Assembly (NCBI RefSeq): GCF_004799755.1
Contig: NZ_SLUB01000026.1
Coordinates: forward strand, 1-58,498
DNA from: Bacillus timonensis
GTDB lineage: Bacteria > Bacillota > Bacilli > Bacillales > Bacillaceae_L
Length of the DNA: 58,498 nt
Reading direction: 5' to 3'
A program made the translations under genes and the position numbers. Under the pieces are notes generated by a model. It was not told the DNA's origin. It ran no database searches and saw only the letters and a program-made list of their open reading frames with translations. Position 1 is the first letter of the stretch, and the number at the start of each line of letters is the position of its first letter. This document shows, piece by piece, positions 41,714-50,563 of the stretch.

Positions 41714-42250
41714 CTATACTACTTTTTTTCCAATCCCATGAGCAAGCAATGCGATAGGGATAATTAAGAGACAAAAAGGTAAGCATAAAAAAATTATTTT
41801 CCATGTAATTACTTCATTCACTAATAAGGAACGAAATAAGACTAAACTGTATGGAATTATAACGATCAGAGAAGTAAATGCACCAGGCGTAACGGAACGA
41901 AGAATGAAGGATTGACCAATATGAGTAAAAGCGTGTAGAAAAAAGACCAATGTAGTAATGGTAAAAATATAAATATTACCAAATAATCCTTGATTGACAT
42001 ATTGATTTGCCATAACGGTTGAACTACTTACGAATAGGAATATAATTAATACGGCAACTGCAAACTGGGCTGTTGACATAGAAAATTGCTTAATCACTCT
42101 ATCCGCAAATCTTTCCGGCAATATGTTGTATATCTTTGTTGAATTTCTCTTCATCCACCTCTCAACCATAATAATTTCTTCAAAGTCATGAAGGATAAAC
42201 ATAATTGGAAATAACCAGATAAGTGTTTGAATATCAAACCACTGTTCCAT
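41714..42250 (-). CDS. HXXEE-domain membrane protein
   Basis: 178 aa, five TM-like segments. Contains the eponymous FILHDFEEIIMVERWM (HxxEE, about residues 21-26) and HAFTHIGQSF in a later helix, the two conserved polar clusters of the HXXEE family. Metal-dependent intramembrane activity is suspected but unproven. SD GAAAGGATG. The 3' side has no repeat because the methyltransferase gene follows closely. Confidence 0.8.
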   Translation of the reverse strand: MEQWFDIQTLIWLFPIMFILHDFEEIIMVERWMKRNSTKIYNILPERFADRVIKQFSMSTAQFAVAVLIIFLFVSSSTVMANQYVNQGLFGNIYIFTITTLVFFLHAFTHIGQSFILRSVTPGAFTSLIVIIPYSLVLFRSLLVNEVITWKIIFLCLPFCLLIIPIALLAHGIGKKVV

Positions 42251-42314
42251 AATTCACATCCTTTCCATCAAACGATTATTTTCTTTTAACAATTCTTGGT
42301 GTTCTTCCTTCAAT

Positions 42315-42352
42315 TAACCTCCTCAATAGTTTAATAACATCTACCACAATGC
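42315..42352 (-). repeat. Degenerate left half of the dispersed repeat
   Basis: AACCTCCTCAATAGTTTAAT then AACATCTACCACAA resembles the left motif plus CTTCCACAA linker of R4/R8; no hairpin. Confidence 0.4.
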
Positions 42353-42432
42353 TAACATAATTTTCCAATAATGAAATTAGAAATTTAATAATAAGCTAAT
42401 TTCGTATAGATTTTTTATATAACGGGGTTTTA

Positions 42433-42559
42433 GGAGGCGTTCGAGTATGGTATTGAACTTAGCAAAAACTTTGCATTTGAAAATCGAGTTGAACAAATGC
42501 TCATTTCAGCTTGTCAAAAATCTAAGTATGTTACCGTTGAAATACTAAGGATTTCATAA
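42433..42559 (+). pseudogene. C-terminal gene fragment, unrecognised
   Basis: Plus-strand open frame AFEYGIELSKNFAFENRVEQ then MLISACQKSKYVTVEILRIS, stop at 42557-42559. No start codon or SD; looks like the end of a lost gene. Family not recognised. Confidence 0.35.
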
Positions 42560-42583
42560 AAAAAGACCTTAAATAAGGTCGAT
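42555..42583 (-). terminator. Intrinsic terminator of the SurA-like lipoprotein gene
   Basis: GACCTT/AAGGTC short stem with a T8 run on the minus strand, about 20 bp past the stop at 42605. Confidence 0.65.
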
Positions 42584-42604
42584 TTCAATTTGATCATATT
42601 CTAA

Positions 42605-43162
42605 CTAAAAGTTCATATTTTCAACACCAATGAGTATCTTAATCTGATCTTCATTTTCTTCAACTAATACATTGAGTTGCTTATTTGCTTTTTGATTATA
42701 TTCTTCAATATCGTCCATTGGTTCACCTAAAACTTCCTGTATATAAGAATTGATATACGCACTTATTTCAGTTGTTTTCTCAATGTATTTTTTATAATAC
42801 TCCTCTGGAGCCAGTCCTAGCTTTTTAGCTTGTGGTTCTGCGAACTCACGAATTGAATTTGCTGCTTCACTATTAATATGATCAGGTGGATAATCACCCA
42901 ACGCCTCAATCGTTTCTTTTACTTCTTTGGATACATCGATGTTCATACTTTTTGCTTCTTGTATTACTAATTTAGCTTTTATAGTCCCGTCAATCATATT
43001 AAGTATTTCTTCATCCGGATATAAAAAACGTAACTCACCAATTGTTATCTCTTCTCCTCTTACAATTGCAGCAACATCTTCATCATTATACTTAGTAGAA
43101 TCAGAGCATCCCGTTAAGATAATGAAATAAATAACGATGATAGAACAAAAGGGTTTATACAT
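42605..43162 (-). CDS. SurA/peptidyl-prolyl-isomerase-like N-domain lipoprotein
   Basis: 185 aa. Lipobox IILTGCSDS. The mature part is helical with VAAIVRGEEITIGELRFLYP, GTIKAKLVIQEAKSMNIDVS and GLAPEEYYKKYIEKTTEISAY, matching the SurA_N-type chaperone helices of PrsA/SurA lipoproteins but without a parvulin domain. Surface-anchored, role unknown. Two broken copies of this gene occur at 31895-31998 and 55632-55750. Confidence 0.75.
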   Translation of the reverse strand: MYKPFCSIIVIYFIILTGCSDSTKYNDEDVAAIVRGEEITIGELRFLYPDEEILNMIDGTIKAKLVIQEAKSMNIDVSKEVKETIEALGDYPPDHINSEAANSIREFAEPQAKKLGLAPEEYYKKYIEKTTEISAYINSYIQEVLGEPMDDIEEYNQKANKQLNVLVEENEDQIKILIGVENMNF

Positions 43163-43194
43163 AACTTACACACCTCATTCCAGAACCATAACTG

Positions 43195-43230
43195 ACTAAT
43201 ATTGGAACAACGCAAGGTTTGTTTACGCAC
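43195..43230 (-). repeat. Degenerate right half of the dispersed repeat
   Basis: TTGGAACAACGCAAGGTTTG resembles the right hairpin arm plus right end (TTGGATCAACGCACCCGTTTG). 3' of the gene at 43246. Confidence 0.4.
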
Positions 43231-43245
43231 ATTTGAAACCAACAG

Positions 43246-43476
43246 TTATCCAAAGTGATTATGAAACCACCAAACAACAAGAAACATACTCACTAATCCC
43301 CAAGCTGTGGTACTCACTATCCACCATATTATGGATTTAGCTTTTATTGAATTTTCCGTGTCTTCCATATTTGCTTTTATAAAAGCGAGTTTACTTTCCA
43401 ACCCTTTTTTCATAGAAGTGAGAACTACAAATCCGATTATTATGAAACCAATAGTTATCCAGAGTAATAAGTCCAC
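43246..43476 (-). CDS. Small two-TM membrane protein, unknown
   Basis: 76 aa, GTG start at 43476 with GGGAGGTTATAAAAG upstream. TM at about 3-20 and 50-72, separated by a charged helix (KGLESKLAFIKANMEDTENS). Ends VWWFHNHFG. No family recalled. Confidence 0.65.
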   Translation of the reverse strand: MDLLLWITIGFIIIGFVVLTSMKKGLESKLAFIKANMEDTENSIKAKSIIWWIVSTTAWGLVSMFLVVWWFHNHFG

Positions 43477-43527
43477 CTTTTATAACCTCCCTTTTTTGTG
43501 AATTACTTTTCTTTCAATCTTCTTTAT

Positions 43528-43592
43528 TCTATTATCCTGTCCCGTAAAAATGCCTTGCCTTCTTGTCGAAGCAAATGCTGAATAGGAGTCAA
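43528..43592 (-). repeat. Dispersed hairpin repeat, copy R9 (short variant)
   Basis: ATTATCCTGTCCCGTAAAAA then variant hairpin TGCCTTGC-CTTCTT-GTCGAAGCAAATGC; resembles R0. 3' of the zinc-ribbon gene at 43606. Confidence 0.6.
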
Positions 43593-43605
43593 TTTGGAAA
43601 AGTAA

Positions 43606-43800
43606 TTATACGAACTTTTTATAATCATCTATATAGAATGAAACATACCCACAATTAGGACAAACTGCTGCTTTTGGCTTTGCTGAGATATTGTTAAATA
43701 GTCCTTTCCCTTTTTTGCTTATTTTAATGCCATACATAACACCTTCAACCTTCACATTACAGTCTAGAATCATTTTTATGTCGCATTGGTAACATTTCAT
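43606..43800 (-). CDS. Small zinc-ribbon protein
   Basis: 64 aa. Two CxxC knuckles: MKCYQCDIKM at the N-terminus and AAVCPNCGYVSFYID near the C-terminus, consistent with one zinc ribbon. Short PVC-like basic centre (ISKKGKGLF). Likely nucleic-acid-binding or regulatory; no specific family. SD GGTGGTG before ATG 43800. Confidence 0.75.
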   Translation of the reverse strand: MKCYQCDIKMILDCNVKVEGVMYGIKISKKGKGLFNNISAKPKAAVCPNCGYVSFYIDDYKKFV

Positions 43801-43885
43801 TCACTTTTACACCACCGTTATTAGGTACTTTGATCTGTTAGTTTTTTATACGTTTTAATAAAGGCTTAGGTTTCACTATAGACCA

Positions 43886-43978
43886 TACCTCTTCCACTAA
43901 GCTTCCCCGTTTGTACAATTACTTCTTCAAAAAGGGTGCTTCTCCTTCTTTAAGGAAAGCACCCCTTTAGCTTAGTAA
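43886..43978 (-). repeat. Dispersed hairpin repeat, copy R10 (GGGTGCTT stem variant)
   Basis: CTAAGCTTCCCCGTTTGTAC, CTTCTTCAAAAA, hairpin GGGTGCTTCTCCTT/AAGGAAAGCACCC, CTTTAGCTTAG. The stem is shared almost exactly with R19. Ends at the GNAT stop. Confidence 0.85.
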
Positions 43979-44464
43979 TTAAATTTTCAAAGCCATTCTT
44001 ACAGTTTTTAAAATATGTCCATCGAATTCGTCATCAAACTCTTTAACCATTTCGAACCCTTTTGCTTCATAAAACGTCTTTCCTATTTTATTATCCTTTT
44101 CTACATTTATATAAATCTCTTTTACACCATCTAAATCTTTAATTCCTTGTTGTAACAAAGCTGAACCAATACCCTTACCTTGGTATTCTGGATAAAGATA
44201 AATAGAACCCAATTCAACTTTTCCATCTTCTCTTACTGGAGAAAAGTTGGCAAAACCAACAACGCTACCATCAACTTCAGCTACGAAAAGAAAAGATCGC
44301 TCTATGCGTTGCTTCATCCTTTCATCATTGTAAGCTGATTTCAAGAAATTATTTTGTACCTCTAAAGGAATAATTCCTTCATATGTAGCATGCCAAGTTG
44401 TTTTCGCCACGTCTTGTACTTGTTTTGTATCTTCGTGGTGCATCTTACGAATAGAGAAATTCAC
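43979..44464 (-). CDS. GNAT-family N-acetyltransferase
   Basis: 161 aa, GTG start at 44464 (GGGGAGATTTAT). GNAT fold: IRKMHHEDTKQVQDVAKTTW, GSIYLYPEYQGKGIGSALLQ (acetyl-CoA pyrophosphate loop Q/RxxGxG/A, about 92-112), INVEKDNKIGKTFYEAKGFE. Acetylates a small molecule or protein amine; substrate unknown. Confidence 0.9.
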   Translation of the reverse strand: MNFSIRKMHHEDTKQVQDVAKTTWHATYEGIIPLEVQNNFLKSAYNDERMKQRIERSFLFVAEVDGSVVGFANFSPVREDGKVELGSIYLYPEYQGKGIGSALLQQGIKDLDGVKEIYINVEKDNKIGKTFYEAKGFEMVKEFDDEFDGHILKTVRMALKI

Positions 44465-44661
44465 ATAAATCTCCCCTTTTGTAATAATTTTCTATTTTGG
44501 GTTATTGTAACATAATTAGACGTTACATAGTTACAATTGTTTTTTAACTAAACTGTAGTTCAGCTATAACTGTGTTTAAATATCTGGCCAGATTGTACTT
44601 CTTTTATCTAACAAATGCCTGAGTTACTTCATACAATAGTCAAAAAAGGAAGTGGATCTTC

Positions 44662-44997
44662 ATGGCGAAATGGATTAATGTATCAACATCGAAGCATCAA
44701 TTAACACTATTTGATGGAAACAAGAGGATAAAGGCTTACCCGGTTGCAATTGGAAAGATATTGTCACCAACGCCTTCTGGGACATACACGATTATTAATA
44801 AACAACCTAATCCCGGAGGACCGTTTGGAGTGTTGTGGATGGGATTGTCAAGACCTCATTACGGGATACACGGAACAAATAACCCATCTTCCATTGGAAA
44901 GAATGTCTCACATGGTTGTATTCGAATGTTTAATCATGATGTTCTAGATTTATCATCTAGAGTTGCAATTGGTACTCCGGTTGTTATTCATAAATGA
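44662..44997 (+). CDS. L,D-transpeptidase (YkuD domain)
   Basis: 111 aa, SD AAAAAGGAAGTGG. Minimal YkuD domain with [13 protein letters not shown] and the catalytic [14 protein letters not shown] (SHGCIR: His and Cys) at about residues 84-97. Makes 3-3 peptidoglycan cross-links or attaches proteins; B. subtilis relatives act in the spore cortex or wall. No LysM or signal peptide, so shorter than YkuD (164 aa), similar to YciB/ErfK-like short forms in Bacilli. Plus strand with no dispersed repeat. Confidence 0.9.
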   Translation: MAKWINVSTSKHQLTLFDGNKRIKAYPVAIGKILSPTPSGTYTIINKQPNPGGPFGVLWMGLSRPHYGIHGTNNPSSIGKNVSHGCIRMFNHDVLDLSSRVAIGTPVVIHK

Positions 44998-45236
44998 CGT
45001 TGGAAATCTCATACCCATTACTACATAGGTTTGGGTCAAATTGGACTAAATGCCCAGTTAGCTCGCCCAGAATCTGAAGCTTCTTAATCTATTCAGTATT
45101 ATTTCAATAGATTATAAGTTTAGGCTGCGTTATCTTTAGTATTCCGTCTATCGTAGCTAATTTTCATGGTAGTTTAGTGTAATACTTCACCTTAATATAA
45201 CTCCAATCCTATTAAGTGTTGTTCCAGAATCCAATA
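44998..45236. other. Intergenic region, no gene seen
   Basis: Between the L,D-transpeptidase and the SGNH-type gene. No frame with SD; no repeat copy except the hairpin listed next. Confidence 0.5.
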
Positions 45237-45272
45237 CAAAAAGACGCTTTCTTATTCAAAAAAAGCGCCTGA
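45237..45272 (-). terminator. Terminator hairpin after the sialate-esterase-like gene
   Basis: On the minus strand GGCGCTTTTTTT...AAAGCGTC then T5; a simple hairpin in the place where other genes carry the dispersed repeat. Confidence 0.6.
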
Positions 45273-45290
45273 TTGTGTATCGATTTGACT

Positions 45291-46139
45291 TTACTTACTT
45301 TCATTAATATTCGAGATATTATTAGAAAACTCCTCAAAACTCAATTGTCCTAAAGCAAACTTCGTACTTTGAACAAATATACGTTCATTTTTAGTTAGTT
45401 CACGTTTTGCTATCTTTTCAATCCATTCATGCTCTATGTCTAAAATATCTACAACATGCTTTTGTTTTGAAAAAGCTTCATAGTATCTTAATCCAAATTT
45501 TCTTTGGGACATAGCATCAATATGTATACCATCTGGATTTGCAGTTAAGCCTTTTGATGTTACAAAATAGCAATCATTTTCGGTTTGAGCAACTTTAGAT
45601 AATATCTGGTTTATTTGTTTATATTCTACAGCGCTTTTTCCAAATCCAACCTCTCCAAGGTAATGTCCCAACTCACCGATTATAATCGGGATATCTGGTG
45701 CATTCAATTCTTTTCTCAAGTGTTTTAATAAGGAAAGTAATTTATCTTCATACGTCTTATAACGTTCTCCGTAACTGTCGCTTTCTCCTTGATGCCACAG
45801 GATTCCCACTATTTCACTTGTTTCCATAGCAAATTTCGCTTCAGAAATCGCATGTCTTGTTAATAGTCCATCAATTGCCCAATCATCAATAGAGCTTCCT
45901 CCCTCGGCACATGGTATGACCCCGATGGACTCACCCTGATGATCCTCTGTCCAAGCCTGAGCAAAAGAGGCTGCCGGGCCAACACCAGATATGTGACGAT
46001 CAAAATTAAGTGGTTCTGTCATCATTTGCCATCTACCGTTTCGCAACATTTTTATATGCTCATTATAAATAGGAGTTACATCTTCAATAAATCCTCTGCC
46101 GGCCATATTTGATTGTCCGATTAATAATATCGATTTCAT
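45291..46139 (-). CDS. SGNH-type carbohydrate acetylesterase (sialate O-acetylesterase-like)
   Basis: 282 aa, no signal peptide. DUF303/SASA pattern: LLIGQSNMAGRG (catalytic Ser in GQSNM), IPCAEGGSSIDDW (oxyanion Gly), GILWHQGESDS (Asn/Gln block) and NPDGIHIDAMSQRKFG (Asp-x-x-His pair). Deacetylates sugars or xylan-type glycans in the cytoplasm. SD AAGAAGG before ATG 46139. Confidence 0.85.
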   Translation of the reverse strand: MKSILLIGQSNMAGRGFIEDVTPIYNEHIKMLRNGRWQMMTEPLNFDRHISGVGPAASFAQAWTEDHQGESIGVIPCAEGGSSIDDWAIDGLLTRHAISEAKFAMETSEIVGILWHQGESDSYGERYKTYEDKLLSLLKHLRKELNAPDIPIIIGELGHYLGEVGFGKSAVEYKQINQILSKVAQTENDCYFVTSKGLTANPDGIHIDAMSQRKFGLRYYEAFSKQKHVVDILDIEHEWIEKIAKRELTKNERIFVQSTKFALGQLSFEEFSNNISNINESK

Positions 46140-46283
46140 AAAAAAACCTTCTTTCTATTTTACAAGGTCTATTTAGTTTAAATAAGAGTAAGAGTATAGC
46201 GTAATTAGACTTTTTTTGTCAATTCGATTTGTCTTTATTCATCTCTAAAATGGGTCGATTGTGGAACAAGCTAAAAATCTTTT

Positions 46284-46440
46284 CTTCACCTAGCCTCCCC
46301 GCTTGTTTAAAAATCCAATAAAAAAGTGCCTTAATCCTTCTTGGATCAAAGCACCCTTTAACCATCTATGAAGTAGAGCTTCACCACAGAAAATAAAAGT
46401 TAATTACGTTCTTTCATGGTAGTACAATAAAAAGGTTAAA
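46284..46440 (-). repeat. Dispersed hairpin repeat, copy R12 with extended tail
   Basis: CTAGCCTCCCCGCTTGTTTA, hairpin GTGCCTTAATCC-TTCTT-GGATCAAAGCAC, then an unusual tail (CCATCTATGAAGTAGAGCTT, CACCACAGAAAATAAAAGTT, AATTACGTTCTTTCATG) shared with R18 at 51728-51870. Confidence 0.9.
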
Positions 46441-46445
46441 TTTAT

Positions 46446-46619
46446 TTATAAGTCTACTAAATAAGCAGTAACCAATACTGCTGAGGTAGACCATACAAGA
46501 AATAGAAAAGCTGGTAGATGAAGGGATACTTCCTCTTTTATAGCTCTTATGAAATTCACAACAAAACTATAACCACAAATAAAAAATAAAATAGTTAAAA
46601 AGAAAAACAAATTAGACAT
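46446..46619 (-). CDS. 57-aa two-TM small protein
   Basis: Found by eye. ATG 46619 to TAA 46446: MSNLFFFLTILFFICGYSFV, then a charged IRAIKEEVSLHLP loop, then a second TM AFLFLVWSTSAVLVTAYLV. An AAAGG SD abuts the ATG, so spacing is poor and the start may be a few codons later. It lies between R12 and the next gene, exactly where an array gene is expected. Function unknown. Confidence 0.6.
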   Translation of the reverse strand: MSNLFFFLTILFFICGYSFVVNFIRAIKEEVSLHLPAFLFLVWSTSAVLVTAYLVDL

Positions 46620-46670
46620 CCTTTCATAACGTTTAACAATGTTTGCTTATATTCTAACACAACTTAATTG

Positions 46671-46790
46671 AACTAAACTGCTTCGTTAGAACAACAAAAA
46701 AAAGCTGCCGTTATGACAACTCTGATCTTCAACTATTGCACTCGTTACTTTAAGTACGATTATTCACAAACTTTATATTTGTACTGCTAA
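46671..46790 (-). repeat. Dispersed hairpin repeat, copy R13 (stem decayed)
   Basis: AACTAAACTGCTTCGTTAGA left motif, decayed stem, then GCACTCGTTACTTTAAGTAC and TTCACAAACTTTATAT. Shows the long right-end motif clearly. 3' of the gene at 46847. Confidence 0.7.
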
Positions 46791-46846
46791 AACTCAATTG
46801 ATTTGTCTTGATATATTTGTCACGAAATTCATAAATGTGGATAACT

Positions 46847-47404
46847 TTATTCAATTTCTGTTATCTCTAAATTCATCTCGTCCAACTTAGAATAAAAGAC
46901 GAGTTTAATATCATCAAAATAACCATTATCGGGTAGTTTTATACTTTTTCCATCTCGGAAAAACATCTCATATTCATTGATTTCTACTTCATCTTCATTT
47001 TTATAGTAATTGATTTTTTCAATTTCATCCCATTTATAAGTATGGCTTTGGAGTTTGAGAGGGGGAGTGTGCGAAATTGAATTATAGGATAGTGAAGTAT
47101 TGGCTTGTGAAGCTACAAAAAATGGGACAAGGCTTAGAATAACACAAATAATGCCTAATGAAATTGAGACTTTCCTATTGTTCAATAAAAAGAGGAACAT
47201 CATAGATAAAATCAATAGAAGATAACCGACTCCGTAGATATAAAAGATATTTTTTGGTACAAAGATCTGCCATATATCTGGTTTATAGTGTACAATTTCA
47301 GCAACTGTCTGCGGAACAAATAGAATAGATATTGGTGCAAATATAGCCATACATATTCCAATTACCAGATAAATAACCCTGTCTTCATAAGTTGTTTTTT
47401 TCAT
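46847..47404 (-). CDS. Membrane protein with C-terminal PH-like domain, unknown
   Basis: 185 aa, SD GGAGGTGGAAG. Three TM segments (about 10-32, 50-72, 77-95), then an extracytoplasmic/cytosolic beta-rich tail (YKWDEIEKINYYKNEDEVEI, YEMFFRDGKSIKLPDNGYF) like small bPH/YdbS-type domains. Family not certain. Confidence 0.65.
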   Translation of the reverse strand: MKKTTYEDRVIYLVIGICMAIFAPISILFVPQTVAEIVHYKPDIWQIFVPKNIFYIYGVGYLLLILSMMFLFLLNNRKVSISLGIICVILSLVPFFVASQANTSLSYNSISHTPPLKLQSHTYKWDEIEKINYYKNEDEVEINEYEMFFRDGKSIKLPDNGYFDDIKLVFYSKLDEMNLEITEIE

Positions 47405-47547
47405 ACTCTTCCACCTCCAAAATTAAACTGTTATCGTAACTTACGATTAAGATGCGAGAAGGTTTCAGAAAAATCATTATTTTAAGTCTACAAGTCGTTT
47501 TAACGTCAAATTTTAATGGGTTTTTCTTTTTTTAAAATGTAGTTGGT

Positions 47548-47655
47548 TTTTAGCTAAACTGCTCCGTTAATTTAATTTCCTTCACGAAAAATGCGTTAAT
47601 CCTACTTGGATTAACGCACCCATTACTTTAAGTACAAAGGTTCACAAAGTCCTTT
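47548..47655 (-). repeat. Dispersed hairpin repeat, copy R14 (near consensus)
   Basis: TTTAGCTAAACTGCTCCGTT, CTTCACGAAAAA, perfect hairpin TGCGTTAATCC-TACTT-GGATTAACGCA, CCCATTACTTTAAGTAC, then TTCACAAAG. Followed by T5 on the minus strand. 3' of the DUF4362 gene. Confidence 0.92.
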
Positions 47656-47673
47656 ATATAGCCTTCATTTAAT

Positions 47674-48111
47674 TTAGTGTTTTTTCTCTACACTAATTAA
47701 AATGTGTTCAGTATTCTTGGAACAACCACTTATTAAATATTCAATTTCACCTTGATTATTTTTTTTCTCAATTACTTCTTTGCAAACATCGGTCTCTTTA
47801 CCTTTATCTTTCCCAGCAAATTTATCATTTGAATTATCATAGCTATAATGAATGACTTCCCCATCAAATTGTAAGTCTTGAAATATAGGATCTCCTTCGT
47901 GAGTATAGGCAGTAACTCGTATAGTGTCTTCGTTTTTGTTTGATAGATTAATTAAAAATTGCTCAAACCTTTCTAAATTAAAAACTTCATTTCGATAAAC
48001 AACATCACCTCGTTCAATTGCTTCCTCTAACCCGTAACCCCCACTCTTTGAACAACCACTAATACTTATACCTACAAAAAATAATATTACAATAAATAGA
48101 AAACTCCTCAC
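47674..48111 (-). CDS. DUF4362-type lipoprotein
   Basis: 145 aa, GTG start at 48111 with GGAGGGAG. Lipobox ISISGCSKS. Mature domain: YGLEEAIERGDVVYRNEVFN, TIRVTAYTHEGDPIFQDLQF, GEVIHYSYDNSNDKFAG and a late Cys pair (DVCKEV, ISGCSKN) that may be a disulfide; this is the DUF4362 pattern. Surface lipoprotein of unknown role. Confidence 0.85.
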   Translation of the reverse strand: MRSFLFIVILFFVGISISGCSKSGGYGLEEAIERGDVVYRNEVFNLERFEQFLINLSNKNEDTIRVTAYTHEGDPIFQDLQFDGEVIHYSYDNSNDKFAGKDKGKETDVCKEVIEKKNNQGEIEYLISGCSKNTEHILISVEKKH

Positions 48112-48171
48112 TTTCTCCCTCCAATCCTATTTCCTGTACATATTAATTTCTTCACTTCATTATAATTTACC

Positions 48172-48262
48172 TTCTTCAACTAACCTGCACCGTTTGTTCA
48201 ATAAGGAATTCATTAAAAAGTGCATTAATCCATCTTGGATCAATGCACCCTTTAGTTATACA
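48172..48262 (-). repeat. Dispersed hairpin repeat, copy R15 (near consensus)
   Basis: TTCTTCAACTAACCTGCACC, GTTTGTTCAATAAGG, hairpin GTGCATTAATCC-ATCTT-GGATCAATGCAC, CCTTTAGTTATACAA. Confidence 0.92.
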
Positions 48263-48319
48263 AGCATCTTCATTTCTATTATTCTATTTTTTCGATATAC
48301 GAAGTAGGCTTAGGTTATT

Positions 48320-48430
48320 TTCTTTTATTTTTACCAATTTTCTCGTTACCACGTTTAAAGTTTCCCTTAATTTTAGCTAACAATAACTGGACTTCTGCTC
48401 TATTATCTTCAATCTTGAATTCTTGCTAAG
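48320..48430 (-). pseudogene. C-terminal gene fragment, unrecognised
   Basis: Minus-strand frame QEFKIEDNRAEVQLLLAKIK then GNFKRGNEKIGKNKRK, stop near 48320; an in-frame stop lies just upstream. No start codon. It looks like the basic C-terminal end of a lost gene, sitting directly upstream (minus strand) of R15. Confidence 0.35.
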
Positions 48431-48494
48431 ACGCTCAACCACACTATTGGGGCTTATCTTATTCTTACTAACTTTATATCAGTATGGATTAGAA

Positions 48495-49982
48495 TTATTC
48501 TAAGCTTTGTTTCATTTTTTGATAATCTGGATTTTCTAGACTCTCCGGACCAGGATACAATAAGTACAAATATAAATCCTGATTAGGAACGTTCGTAGTG
48601 GCCTTTAATATTTGTTTACTCTCCTTAGAGTAAATATAGCGGTCACTATCAGCTCCATTAATTAAAGACGTAAATTTAGAGCCTTCATAACCATCAAATA
48701 AATTGTTGAAGTAATTTTTATCTACTTTCATTAATAATATCCAGTTTACCTTTTTATCTTTGAAATAAAATCTTGCAAACCCATTATAGTCTAAGATTAC
48801 ATCTGCCCCACTGCCATCTTCTTCATCTATTGAATATTTTCCTCCCAGGCGTTCTATTACCTTATCCATTGAATCGCCCAACGTTATTCCATGGACATAG
48901 AGGTAACCTTTTTCATTTGAAAATGAGGGTTTTTGTAAGTTCAGTTCTGGTGGCTGTTGTTCGTCGTTTTGTTTTTGGCCTTCATTAGCTGATTCTCTCT
49001 CACTCTTCTTGTATCCATCTAAATTTGGAGTAAACATTTTTGTATCTATTGGCACATTTATTTGGAGTTCCTTTGGATATAAATAGTCAACAACCTCACC
49101 GTTTTGATTGTATGTTTCATATTTTAAGAGGACTCCAGTATCCTTATCAATCCAGAAACGAAATGTTTTTGCACGGTGTTTCTCCCCTGCATACTCGTTT
49201 AAATTGCCTTTTATAACAATTGTGTTGTGAGTAAGGATTTTTTCGTTCTGTATTTCAATCTCCCATTTATCTAAACTTTTTAAGTAATTTAATGTAATTT
49301 CACGCGGGAACAGTGAACTTCGGGCTATTGGATGTTGCACGCTGTTTCTATATCTTCTCTCCGAATAGGTTTTAGATGCACTATCTACTGTCCAAAGTTT
49401 ATCTTCTTTATAATACGTAATAACGCTCTCCACATCATCCCCATGGTTATACGTTTCGGAACTGTAGCCACCCATTATTGGACTTAAGCTAAGTGCATAT
49501 TTAACATTTGAACTCATTTTAGTACCATCATGTATTACAGTTTGAATTTCATATTCACCTACGGCTGTATCAAATTTATCAGATGATAATAGCTTCTTGT
49601 AAATTTCCTCTTTTGTCATGTCTGCGAAGTTTTCTTCCTTAGCAGTAGGAGTAATAACGGTGTTCTCCGGAATATCCTTGCTGGAGTCTGGAGGGATTTT
49701 ATTTGGTTCATGTGCCTGATAAATTTGATTGGCATCGTTTTTTGAAAAAATATCATCAATCCCTGCAATGTAATATGTGCCGGCTAACAAAATACAGGTA
49801 AGTGCAACGCTAAATAGCAGATGAATTCTTCCATGAAATGACCTAGAAACATTGTTTCGTAAAGAATTTGATTTAATCGTTTTTAAGACTCTATTCTTAT
49901 GCTCTTGGGTAAAATAAATATTTTTTTCGTTTGTTATTGAATCCGTTAAAATATTTTTTAAATCCTTCAGTTTATCTTCCAT
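48495..49982 (-). CDS. Anti-sigma-factor-like membrane protein with LolA-like extracellular domain
   Basis: 495 aa. Cytoplasmic N-terminus of about 50 residues, one TM (LLFSVALTCILLAGTYYIAGI, about 52-72), then a long outside region. The outside region has a LolA/DUF-type beta domain (SNVKYALSLSPIMGGYSSET, KTFRFWIDKDTGVLLKYETY) and a C-terminal LGDSMDKVIERLGGKYSIDE domain like DUF4309. The gene overlaps the sigma-factor gene by 11 bp, so they are translationally coupled and this is its probable membrane regulator. Confidence 0.82.
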   Translation of the reverse strand: MEDKLKDLKNILTDSITNEKNIYFTQEHKNRVLKTIKSNSLRNNVSRSFHGRIHLLFSVALTCILLAGTYYIAGIDDIFSKNDANQIYQAHEPNKIPPDSSKDIPENTVITPTAKEENFADMTKEEIYKKLLSSDKFDTAVGEYEIQTVIHDGTKMSSNVKYALSLSPIMGGYSSETYNHGDDVESVITYYKEDKLWTVDSASKTYSERRYRNSVQHPIARSSLFPREITLNYLKSLDKWEIEIQNEKILTHNTIVIKGNLNEYAGEKHRAKTFRFWIDKDTGVLLKYETYNQNGEVVDYLYPKELQINVPIDTKMFTPNLDGYKKSERESANEGQKQNDEQQPPELNLQKPSFSNEKGYLYVHGITLGDSMDKVIERLGGKYSIDEEDGSGADVILDYNGFARFYFKDKKVNWILLMKVDKNYFNNLFDGYEGSKFTSLINGADSDRYIYSKESKQILKATTNVPNQDLYLYLLYPGPESLENPDYQKMKQSLE

Positions 49983-50532
49983 TTAGCTCGCCCCCTTTTA
50001 ACTTTTTGTCTAATGCAAGCCGCGCTCGATGCAATCTCGTCTTTACAGTATTGGCCTTTGTCTCCAACATCGAAGCAATCTCGTCAATTTTCAGATCCTC
50101 ATAGTAATATAGAATAATAACCTCTCTTAACTTAATAGGTAAGCTCATTACTGCATCTGCAACCCTTAATTTTTCTTCCCGCTTTATATTCTCAAATTCA
50201 GCCGAATGACTTGCTTTCTCTTTTTTCACCTTTACAAAATCTGTAATAACAAGATGTCTATAATGCCAACTCCTGAACACGTCTTTACATTTATTAATCG
50301 TTATTCGATATATCCATGTCTTGTAAGAAGATTCATTTCTGAACGAATCCAATTTCTCATAACATTTGATAAAAACTTCTTGAGTGATATCCTCCGCCAA
50401 TTGCTTATCTTTCACATATGTATAAGCCAGCATGATCACTTCTTGACCGTACTGATCCATTAACCACTTAAGCTTCTCTTCTTTGTCCAGATAATCAATT
50501 GATGTATCAGGTTCCCTTTCCATTTCAATCAT
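49972..50532 (-). CDS. ECF-type RNA polymerase sigma factor
   Basis: 186 aa, SD AAGGAAG 7 nt before ATG 50532. Region 2 (YTYVKDKQLAEDITQEVFIKCYEKLDSFR, about 38-66), WIYRITINKCKDVFRSW, and region 4 (MSLPIKLREVIILYYYEDLKIDEIASML...NTVKTRLHRARLAL). Controls a cell-envelope or stress regulon. A probable autoregulatory ECF promoter lies at 50564-50588. Partner anti-sigma downstream. Confidence 0.95.
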   Translation of the reverse strand: MIEMEREPDTSIDYLDKEEKLKWLMDQYGQEVIMLAYTYVKDKQLAEDITQEVFIKCYEKLDSFRNESSYKTWIYRITINKCKDVFRSWHYRHLVITDFVKVKKEKASHSAEFENIKREEKLRVADAVMSLPIKLREVIILYYYEDLKIDEIASMLETKANTVKTRLHRARLALDKKLKGGELNGR

Positions 50533-50563
50533 GTATTCGCTTCCTTTTAGGTTTTAAGTATTA

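Noticed and set aside
44998-45236. Dispersed-repeat copy after the L,D-transpeptidase gene
   Set aside because: Only vague A/T-rich similarity; no left motif or stem, consistent with plus-strand genes lacking the repeat.
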